A stretch of 10,391 nt of DNA. It comes from Pseudomonadota bacterium. GTDB lineage: Bacteria; Pseudomonadota; Gammaproteobacteria; Burkholderiales; Ferrovaceae. The DNA is taken from positions 1 through 10,391 of the forward strand of contig JAJZEL010000253.1 in NCBI GenBank assembly GCA_021828575.1, given 5' to 3'. Of the stretch, positions 1-6,111 are shown piece by piece (positions within the stretch are counted from its first letter, which is position 1; the number at the start of each line of letters is the position of its first letter). The notes beneath the pieces were generated by a model, which was not told the origin of the DNA, made no database searches, and saw only the letters and a program-made list of their open reading frames with translations. A program made the position numbers and the translations under genes.

Positions 1-608
1 GGACCGGCAGGAGTGAAACGTTCATACGCCAGATACCCATGCGGCTTGTCCGTCCAGACTTTTGCCACCAGAGCCACCTGGTCATAAACCTCTTCCCTGG
101 AAGTACCAAAGAGGGCAGCCGTCAGGGTTCGTCCGCCATCCGCCAGAACCACCAGGCGTGCTTCATCAGACACTTCCCCTTCAGGCGTCGGCCAGAACAC
201 GCGAACCCCCTGCGAGATGGGTTCGATACGACAGACTGCGGCACCCTGAACCCATTCCACACCCGACTTCATCAAGGCCAGCGCCTGGGCCTCCACCAAG
301 GCGTTGTAACGCATGACATAACCCAGGGCAGGTACTCTGGCTTCTTCTGCTGTCAGCAGGGTCTGCCCAAAATACCCTTTCTGACTCACATGAATGCGAC
401 GAATTTCCGTCATGGCTGCCGGATCGGGCCAAGCCCCCAGTCCCTGGAGAATCAGGCGGCTCCCATGTGCAACGGCCAGGGTCCTGCGATCATCGGCCCG
501 CATGTGGGGACGGGCTTCCAGCACCATGACCTGACGTCCTGCACGATCCAGTCCAAGGGCAGCCGCTGCGCCTACCGGTCCACCACCCACCACAATCACT
601 TCTTTCAA
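1..608 (-). CDS. ubiH: 2-octaprenyl-6-methoxyphenol hydroxylase-type FAD monooxygenase UbiH (partial, N-terminal half)
   Basis: This is a flavin-dependent aromatic hydroxylase of the UbiH/UbiI/UbiF/COQ6 family, which adds hydroxyl groups to the ubiquinone ring at the inner membrane. About 202 residues are present; the C-terminal half lies beyond the left edge (the usual length is near 400). Visible motifs are the N-terminal FAD Rossmann loop VVGGGPVG (residues 6-13), an acidic strand end VLEAR, the family motif DDRRTLAVAHGS (39-50), the second flavin motif LADGGRT (155-161), YDQVALVAKV (175-184) and the start of ERFTPAGP. The stretch IHVSQKGYFG followed by ALGYV resembles UbiH more than UbiI. 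I chose TTG at 608, which overlaps the pepP stop as TTGA and has GGAG 8 bases upstream. An in-frame ATG at 626 has poor Shine-Dalgarno spacing. Family assignment is firm; UbiH rather than a paralogue is inferred, helped by the pepP-ubiH order known from E. coli. Confidence 0.83.
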   Translation of the reverse strand, partial: MKEVIVVGGGPVGAAAALGLDRAGRQVMVLEARPHMRADDRRTLAVAHGSRLILQGLGAWPDPAAMTEIRRIHVSQKGYFGQTLLTAEEARVPALGYVMRYNALVEAQALALMKSGVEWVQGAAVCRIEPISQGVRVFWPTPEGEVSDEARLVVLADGGRTLTAALFGTSREEVYDQVALVAKVWTDKPHGYLAYERFTPAG

Positions 609-1927
609 CGCAACGTCTCCATGCATGCCTCAATGTCCCGGACCGTTTTGGGAGCACTGCCCGTCAACACTTCCCTGCCCTGGCGAGTCACCACCACATC
701 ATCTTCAATACGGATGCCCATGTGATGAAAGGCTTTGGGAACATCCTTTCCGGGGCGCACATACAATCCGGGTTCCACCGTCAGCACCATGCCCGGGATC
801 AGGGGACGCGACCGGCCCTCCACCCTGTAAGCGCCCACATCATGCACATCCATGCCAAGCCAGTGTCCTGTACGATGCATGTAAAATCGCCGATATTCTC
901 CTGACTCTAGAACGCCCGATACCGTGCCACGACAAAGCTTCAAGTCGATCAGTCCACGAACCAGAACCTTGAGCGCCGCCTCGTGATAGACCTGGAAGGG
1001 TTTTCCCGGAGCAACAGCCGCAATGGCTGCTTCCTGGGCTGCCAGTACGACTTCATAAAGATCCTGCTGGGCTTGGGTGAATTTTCCATTGACCGGAAAA
1101 GTGCGGGTAATGTCAGAAGCGTAGCCCTGATACTCACACCCGGCATCAATCAAAAGAAGGTCTCCCTCCGCCAGTAGGGACCGGTTCTCCACATAATGAA
1201 GAATGCAGCCATTGCGTCCACCAGCCACAATGGACGGATAAGCGGGAAATCGTGCTCCCTGCGCACAGAACTCGTGCAGCAACTCTGCCTCGATTTCATA
1301 TTCGTGGCGTCCGGGCCGTGTGACCTGCATTGCCCTGCGATGAGCAGTGGCTGATATCCTGGCCGCATGCCGCATGATGCGCAGCTCATGGGAATCCTTG
1401 ACCAGGCGCATCTCGTCCAGAATGGCGCGAACATCGTGAATGGCAGAAGGTGCCATCACTCCCGAACGGGCATGCGACCTCACGCGAGCAAGCCAGCCGG
1501 TCACCCGTTCATCCCAGCGTCTGTCCTCTCCCATAAACGTGTAGACCATTGGCACATCGGAGAGGAGTGCCACAATGCAGTCATCCAGCCGTTCTATGGA
1601 ATGCGCTTCATCCACACCCAGACGGGTGGGTGCCGCTTTCGGGCCCAAGCGGATACCTTCCCAGAGCTCCCGTTCCTGGTCACGAGGCCGACAGAACAGG
1701 ATGGACCGCGAATGGCGACCACCCACCAGCACCAGCACGGCCTCGGGCTCTTCAAAGCCTGTCAGGTAATGGAAGTGACTATCCCAGCGATAAGGATAAT
1801 GCGTGTCTGCATTGCGCACCCGTTCCAGTGAAGTGGGCAGGATGGCCACACCCCCTTTCAGGGCACGCATCAGGCGCCGACGGCGCAATCGGTAGGTATT
1901 CAAGGGAATTCCCGGCGAGCTTGTCAT
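605..1927 (-). CDS. pepP: Xaa-Pro aminopeptidase (aminopeptidase P)
   Basis: A cytoplasmic dinuclear-metal aminopeptidase that removes the N-terminal residue before proline. The protein is 440 residues, essentially the length of E. coli PepP (441). The N-terminal aminopeptidase P domain spans roughly residues 10-150 and the C-terminal pita-bread domain 175-430. All five expected metal ligands are in place: D261 (LLLIDAG), D272 (SDITRTFP), H355 (in HRTGHWLGMDVHDVG), E385 (LTVEPGLYV) and E408 (GIRIEDD); H362 of the VHDVG motif is also kept. The ATG at 1927 overlaps the murU stop as ATGA and has AAAGGA 6 bases upstream. A longer reading to 1984 would only add 19 residues overlapping murU, so it was rejected. 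The stop overlaps the ubiH start. PepP is commonly found next to ubiH without a known mechanistic link. Confidence 0.95.
   Translation of the reverse strand: MTSSPGIPLNTYRLRRRRLMRALKGGVAILPTSLERVRNADTHYPYRWDSHFHYLTGFEEPEAVLVLVGGRHSRSILFCRPRDQERELWEGIRLGPKAAPTRLGVDEAHSIERLDDCIVALLSDVPMVYTFMGEDRRWDERVTGWLARVRSHARSGVMAPSAIHDVRAILDEMRLVKDSHELRIMRHAARISATAHRRAMQVTRPGRHEYEIEAELLHEFCAQGARFPAYPSIVAGGRNGCILHYVENRSLLAEGDLLLIDAGCEYQGYASDITRTFPVNGKFTQAQQDLYEVVLAAQEAAIAAVAPGKPFQVYHEAALKVLVRGLIDLKLCRGTVSGVLESGEYRRFYMHRTGHWLGMDVHDVGAYRVEGRSRPLIPGMVLTVEPGLYVRPGKDVPKAFHHMGIRIEDDVVVTRQGREVLTGSAPKTVRDIEACMETLR
617..620 (-). promoter_or_regulatory. Ribosome binding site of ubiH inside the pepP 3' end
   Basis: GGAG on the minus strand lies 8 bases before the TTG at 608. 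It sits within the last codons of pepP and favours the TTG start over the in-frame ATG at 626. Confidence 0.55.
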
Positions 1928-2619
1928 GTCGTGTCCTTTCCATTCAGACGATCGAGATCTTCCACTCGTCCCACGTTGGTCCATGAACCTTCATACCACT
2001 CACCGCTCACCTGCCCACAATCCACGGCATGCCGAAGGAGGGGTCCCAGTTCTGAAGTGGGACCGGAAGAAAGTCCTGTTCCATCAAAAAACGACCGGCG
2101 GTAAAGACCAATGTTGCCATAGGTGCCTGCACCCTGTGCAGGAGGAACCACCCGCCCTTCACGAAGCGAAAAATCGGCGGGATATCGGTGATCCTGAATC
2201 AGGACAAGATGAGCCAGCCATTGTGCTTCCTGTCCTGTGCTCCAGATGTCCAGACGTCGGGCCATGGCACGGTAATCATAGTGGGTATGGATGTCGGCGC
2301 TCACCAGAAGAAACACATCCACATCCAGCAGCGGAAGCGCCTGCAGTACCCCCCCTGCCGTTCCCAGGGGTTGCCCTTCCCTGGACCAGGTCACCGACAC
2401 ACCCCATTCATGACCATCGCCCACAAAATCTTCCAACTGCGCCCCCAACCAGGCATGGTTGATGACCAGCCGGTTGAACCCCGCCAGGGCCAGATGTTCG
2501 ATCTGCCAGACAATCAGGGGTTTTCCCCGTACTTCCTGTAGCGGTTTGGGCATCCGGTCCGTGAGGGGACGCATGCGCTCCCCGCGACCTGCCGCCAGGA
2601 TCATGGCCGTGCGGGTCAA
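1924..2619 (-). CDS. murU: N-acetylmuramate alpha-1-phosphate uridylyltransferase MurU
   Basis: A GT-A-fold nucleotidyltransferase that joins MurNAc-1-phosphate and UTP to give UDP-MurNAc, the step after AmgK in the salvage route that bypasses MurA/MurB. The protein is 231 residues. Seen: the nucleotide-binding signature ILAAGRGERMRPLT (7-20), K25 in MPKPL, VINHAWLG (52-59), GTAGG (86-90), the metal-binding Asp D109 in LLVSADIH, and the C-terminal SWTNVG (212-217). As I recall the Pseudomonas enzyme, the last motif reads WVDVGT, so N215 replaces Asp here; Asn serves as the second metal ligand in related GlmU. Start TTG at 2619 forms a TTGA overlap with amgK. An ATG at 2604 would begin right at the first beta strand and has no Shine-Dalgarno, so TTG is preferred. 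Direct coupling to amgK supports MurU over a generic sugar nucleotidyltransferase. Confidence 0.9.
   Translation of the reverse strand: MTRTAMILAAGRGERMRPLTDRMPKPLQEVRGKPLIVWQIEHLALAGFNRLVINHAWLGAQLEDFVGDGHEWGVSVTWSREGQPLGTAGGVLQALPLLDVDVFLLVSADIHTHYDYRAMARRLDIWSTGQEAQWLAHLVLIQDHRYPADFSLREGRVVPPAQGAGTYGNIGLYRRSFFDGTGLSSGPTSELGPLLRHAVDCGQVSGEWYEGSWTNVGRVEDLDRLNGKDTT
1934..1939 (-). promoter_or_regulatory. Ribosome binding site of pepP inside the murU 3' end
   Basis: AAAGGA on the minus strand lies 6 bases before the ATG at 1927 and fixes the pepP start at the ATGA overlap rather than at the upstream ATG at 1984. Confidence 0.7.
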
Positions 2620-3623
2620 AATGTGTATCCCGTTTTCTGTTCCTGACCGGTCCAGCGATCCAGAAGCAGGGCCAGAGGCTGTAATTCCCGGTACCGACGA
2701 CAGGTCCCCTGGAGGTAGGCCATGACCCTGGGCATGTCATTCAGATACCCCGACTTTCCATCCCGGTGAAACAACCTCGCAAAAATGCCCATGACCTTCA
2801 GGTGGCGCTGTACGCCCATCCATTCGAAATCGCGATAGAACGCCCCAAAATCGGCGTTCAATGGAATACCCGCGCGACGCGCCTGTTCCCAGTACCTGGC
2901 CAGGAGATCAATCATCACCGCTTCATCAAACGTAACATAGGCGTCCTTGAGCAGCGAAACGCAATCGTAAGTCACCGGACCCATTACGGCATCCTGAAAA
3001 TCCAGCACGCCCGGATTCGGATCGGAATACATGAGATTGCGAGAGTGGTAGTCACGATGTACGTAGACCTGGGGTTCCTTCAGGTGGTTCGCGATCAACA
3101 GGTCCACGCAGGAATGAAACCTTTCCATTTCCCCGGAGGAGGGGTGCAACTGCAGGTGTTGCCTCAAATACCACTCGGGAAAAAGACCCACCTCACGACG
3201 CAACAGGGTATCGTCATATGGCGGCAGCACCCCGGGGCGACTGGATTTCTGCAGTTGAATCAGGGCGGTCAATGCCTCGCCATACAAGGTACCGACTGTC
3301 TCTGCATCCTGCCCGGCTGTTTTCAGTGCTTCAAGGTAAGTGACCTTCCCCAGATCCGACATGAGGATGAAGCCCTGATGCAGGTCATGTGCCAGTACCT
3401 TCGGCACATGGACTCCGGCTTCACCAAACAGCCGAGCCACTGCCAGAAAGGGCTCGCAGTCTTCCTTGTCCGGAGGGGCATCCATCACGATCCAGGACTG
3501 CCCTTCGTGAAAAAAACGAAAATAACGCCGAAAACTGGCATCGACAGAAGCAGGTTTCAAGGCATCCAGTGACACAGGGTGGGTCTTGCAAAGCCAAGCA
3601 TGCAAAGCCTGCAATCGCTGCAA
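2616..3623 (-). CDS. amgK: N-acetylmuramate/N-acetylglucosamine anomeric kinase AmgK
   Basis: An aminoglycoside-phosphotransferase-fold kinase that phosphorylates the anomeric hydroxyl of MurNAc (and GlcNAc) using ATP, opening the cytoplasmic peptidoglycan salvage route known from Pseudomonas. The protein is 335 residues. Seen: an early ASFRRYFRF segment (29-37), hinge LMSDLG (87-92), the catalytic loop VHRDYHSRNLM (188-198) with D191 as presumed catalytic base and N196 as metal ligand, and the DFG-equivalent VLDFQDA (206-212) with D208. Tyr- and Trp-rich helices at 225-330 fit the family's C-terminal lobe. The TTG start at 3623 has a strong AGAGGAG 8 bases upstream, and an in-frame TAG at 3629-3627 blocks extension. 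It heads the amgK-murU-pepP-ubiH operon. The fold alone does not exclude other sugar kinases, but the adjoining murU makes AmgK the best reading. Because it funnels recycled MurNAc past MurA, this pathway is known to lower fosfomycin sensitivity. Confidence 0.9.
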   Translation of the reverse strand: MQRLQALHAWLCKTHPVSLDALKPASVDASFRRYFRFFHEGQSWIVMDAPPDKEDCEPFLAVARLFGEAGVHVPKVLAHDLHQGFILMSDLGKVTYLEALKTAGQDAETVGTLYGEALTALIQLQKSSRPGVLPPYDDTLLRREVGLFPEWYLRQHLQLHPSSGEMERFHSCVDLLIANHLKEPQVYVHRDYHSRNLMYSDPNPGVLDFQDAVMGPVTYDCVSLLKDAYVTFDEAVMIDLLARYWEQARRAGIPLNADFGAFYRDFEWMGVQRHLKVMGIFARLFHRDGKSGYLNDMPRVMAYLQGTCRRYRELQPLALLLDRWTGQEQKTGYTF

Positions 3624-3631
3624 AATCTACG

Positions 3632-3638
3632 CTCCTCT
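3632..3638 (-). promoter_or_regulatory. Ribosome binding site of amgK
   Basis: Read on the minus strand the bases are AGAGGAG, ending 8 bases before the TTG at 3623. This site decides the amgK start, since no ATG or GTG is available before the upstream in-frame stop. Confidence 0.75.
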
Positions 3639-3648
3639 TTAAAGCCAG

Positions 3649-3662
3649 AATTGTTTACAATT
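3649..3662. promoter_or_regulatory. Operator-like perfect inverted repeat AATTGT-TT-ACAATT
   Basis: Two perfect 6-base half-sites are separated by two bases, and the symmetry does not extend outward. The repeat overlaps the candidate lptD -35 and the candidate amgK -10, so a bound dimer could affect both directions. The factor is unknown. AT-rich symmetry can also arise by chance in promoter DNA. Confidence 0.35.
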
Positions 3663-3708
3663 AGGGGATTTTTCAGATTCTAACAAAATTCACTGTCCTG
3701 GCTCTGCA

Positions 3709-6111
3709 ATGTTCCCAAAACCATTCCGTGCCACCCTCATGCTCAGTGGCACCCTGACTCTGGTTTTGGTGCCCATTGACCAGGCATTGGCGCAGGAGGA
3801 TGCCACTCCGCCCACTGCTTCGGTTGCCCCGCTGATCCTCAAGCCTGCACATACCCTGTTTGTTCCGTTACCGGATGCGTCAGTAGAATCCGCACCCTTG
3901 GTGTTCATTCGCGCAGACCAGATTCTCAACCGCAATGAAAAATCCCTGGATGCCGAGGGTCATGCGGAAGTCCGCCGCCCAGGCCTTGTGCTGACAGCAG
4001 ATCACATTCACTACGATCAAACCAATGGCACGATGGACGCCCTGGGGCACATGCAGGTAATCCGAAATGACCAGTTGACGGTGCAGGGACCTCACGGGGT
4101 ATACAACCTGAACACCTACAAGGGGTTTGTGGACAGTCCCACATTCAGCTACGTGCAGGAAACCCCTCGCCTTATCCAGGCAAGGGGAGATGCCACAAAA
4201 ATCGACTTCCTGGCGTCCGACAAGGAAAAGCTCACCAATGCCGAATACACATCCTGCCCGGTGGGACAAAACGAATGGCTCATTCGCTCGAAACAACTGG
4301 ATCTGAACCAAGCTACCCAGACAGGTGAAAGCCGTGATACCACCGTGCTCTTTCAGGACGTGCCCATTCTCTATGCACCCGATTTCAGTTTTCCGCTGAA
4401 CGACCAGCGGAAGTCGGGAGTACTGGCCCCCACCATCGGAACCACCACCACCACTGGCCAGGACGATTCAATCCCTTACTATTTCAACCTTTCCCCCAAT
4501 TACGACGACACCCTCACGGGGCGGTATATGAGTTTGCGCGGAGTTCAGGCGGACAATGAATTCCGGTATCTCGAGCCCTCCTTCAATGGTGTTCTTGATA
4601 CCGAATACATGCCGCATGACATCATCGCCGGCGGTGACCGGTGGTTCATGCATTTCATGCATCACGAAACGCTTCTTCCGGGACTGACGCTTTCGATCGA
4701 CACCATGAGCGCTTCAGACCCCAACTATCTGGTGGACCTGAGCAGCCTGTTGGGTCCTCCCGGTATGGTCTATCTGCCCCACGAACTCGACCTGACTTAT
4801 GACAACCCCAACTGGCATGTGAACATGCGTTCACTTTCGTTCCAGGACCTGGTGGGTGCCGCCCCACAAACTCGCGTGGAACCCCAGATTGATGCCACAT
4901 GGTCCCAAAACAATGAAACCGGCCCCAATCTGGATTTGGTCTCCCAGTACATTTCACTGGTTAGCCCGGGACCCAATGCATCCCCAGGAAATGTGGTGGT
5001 GAACGGCATCACTTACAACCCCAACTACCAGTCCATCAACAGCGGTACCCGGTCTTACGCATATCCGACAATCACTTTCCCCTGGAGCAACAGTTACAGT
5101 TACGTCAAGCTTAAAACCGGGGTGAGTTTTACCGAATACCAGATGGGCGAGTACAACACGTCACCCTATGACCACTACTCGCGCACACTACCCATCACCA
5201 GCGTAGACAGTGGACTCTTCCTCGACAAGGACACCACCCTGTTTGGTCGTTCCATGACGCAAACACTGGAACCCAGGCTGTACTACGTATACATTCCTTA
5301 CCGAAACCAGTCCATGCTGCCCGTGTACGACACGGCAGTCGCCGACTTCAACGCTTCCACTATTTTCACTGAGAACCGTTTTGATGGCATAGACCGCATC
5401 AACAATGCCAACCAGGTCACGGCTGCCGTCACTACCCGCCTGCTTGACCCCTCCACCGGCCAGGAAATGCTGAATGCCCTGGTGGGAGAACGCTTTTATT
5501 TTTCCCCCAACCAGGTACTCCTGCCCGGCGAAGTGGCCACTCAACCCCAAGCCTCCGACATACTGATCTCGCTATCCAGTGCCATTTCAGACCAATGGCG
5601 GTACGACAGCTATTTCGATTTTGATTCCCATACCCTGCACACCCAGCAAATGATGGCCGGAACCACTTATACCCCGGCACCAGGCAAAGTGTTCAATCTG
5701 AGCTACCGTATCGACACCCCGATCCCCGGAGTGCCTACCAGTCTTGTCACACCGCTGGCCATCACCACCTATATCCCAGGATTGAGCCCTCCCATCAACT
5801 ACCTCACTTCCGTCAAGCAATGGGATGTTTCCAGCGAATGGCCCCTGTCGAGCCGTGTCTCTTTCCTGGGACGGGTCGCCTATTCCACACTGGACAACAA
5901 GGTGGTGGAGGACCTGGGGGGGATCGAATATAATGAGGGTTGTTGGGCGTTGCGCCTGGTCACCACACGCTTTGCCATGACCTCCCTCCAGACGGCAAGC
6001 GCCTTTTTCGTACAGCTGGAACTCGGGGCTCTAGGACTTGGCCAGAACCCCTTGCAGGCACTGAGTAGAAATATTCCCGGATACGTGAAAACCAACGAGA
6101 TCACCCCATGA
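3709..6111 (+). CDS. lptD: LPS-assembly protein LptD
   Basis: The outer-membrane beta-barrel that, with the lipoprotein LptE, inserts lipopolysaccharide into the outer leaflet. At 800 residues it is close to E. coli LptD (784). A signal peptide is visible (basic start, hydrophobic 8-22, ALA cleavage motif 26-28). The OstA-like beta-jellyroll covers about 65-205 (IRADQILNR, LDAEGHAEVRR, VYNLNTYKGF). The barrel covers about 210-790 and carries the family motifs TLEPRLYYVYIPYRNQ (519-534), NRFDGIDRINNANQVT (556-571) and the C-terminal GGIEYNEGCWALRLV. Only two cysteines occur, C183 (YTSCP) and C745 (GCW), so just one disulfide can form. Compared with the remembered family pattern, residues about 419-446 and 669-703 look like added loops. 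The ATG at 3709 gives the complete signal peptide; no in-frame start lies upstream. The stop overlaps surA as ATGA. Confidence 0.96.
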   Translation: MFPKPFRATLMLSGTLTLVLVPIDQALAQEDATPPTASVAPLILKPAHTLFVPLPDASVESAPLVFIRADQILNRNEKSLDAEGHAEVRRPGLVLTADHIHYDQTNGTMDALGHMQVIRNDQLTVQGPHGVYNLNTYKGFVDSPTFSYVQETPRLIQARGDATKIDFLASDKEKLTNAEYTSCPVGQNEWLIRSKQLDLNQATQTGESRDTTVLFQDVPILYAPDFSFPLNDQRKSGVLAPTIGTTTTTGQDDSIPYYFNLSPNYDDTLTGRYMSLRGVQADNEFRYLEPSFNGVLDTEYMPHDIIAGGDRWFMHFMHHETLLPGLTLSIDTMSASDPNYLVDLSSLLGPPGMVYLPHELDLTYDNPNWHVNMRSLSFQDLVGAAPQTRVEPQIDATWSQNNETGPNLDLVSQYISLVSPGPNASPGNVVVNGITYNPNYQSINSGTRSYAYPTITFPWSNSYSYVKLKTGVSFTEYQMGEYNTSPYDHYSRTLPITSVDSGLFLDKDTTLFGRSMTQTLEPRLYYVYIPYRNQSMLPVYDTAVADFNASTIFTENRFDGIDRINNANQVTAAVTTRLLDPSTGQEMLNALVGERFYFSPNQVLLPGEVATQPQASDILISLSSAISDQWRYDSYFDFDSHTLHTQQMMAGTTYTPAPGKVFNLSYRIDTPIPGVPTSLVTPLAITTYIPGLSPPINYLTSVKQWDVSSEWPLSSRVSFLGRVAYSTLDNKVVEDLGGIEYNEGCWALRLVTTRFAMTSLQTASAFFVQLELGALGLGQNPLQALSRNIPGYVKTNEITP

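Larger units (their letters stand above)
3624..3708. promoter_or_regulatory. Divergent amgK / lptD promoter region
   Basis: This 85-base AT-richer gap must carry the start signals for both operons. Toward amgK a candidate is TTGTTA (3686-3681), a 17-base spacer and a weak TAATTG (3663-3658). Toward lptD there is a -35-like TTTACA (3654-3659), but only a poor -10-like GATTCT (3676-3681). No Shine-Dalgarno is evident before the lptD ATG. That a promoter is here follows from gene layout; the exact boxes are guesses. Confidence 0.5.

Noticed and set aside
624..626. ATG start for ubiH giving six extra residues
   Set aside because: Its GAGG lies only one base upstream, whereas the TTG at 608 has GGAG at 8 bases and the TTGA overlap seen elsewhere in the operon.
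39..725. Long plus-strand open frame (228 codons) opposite ubiH
   Set aside because: It lies antisense to the FAD domain, whose motifs are clear on the minus strand; its composition (many His, Gln, Pro) is that of a codon-bias shadow.
1928..1984. N-terminal extension of pepP
   Set aside because: The added residues overlap murU and have no conservation; the ATGA overlap with AAAGGA at 1927 gives the family length.
2766..3572. 268-codon plus-strand open frame opposite amgK
   Set aside because: amgK has intact catalytic motifs in the minus frame; the antisense product shows no recognisable domain.
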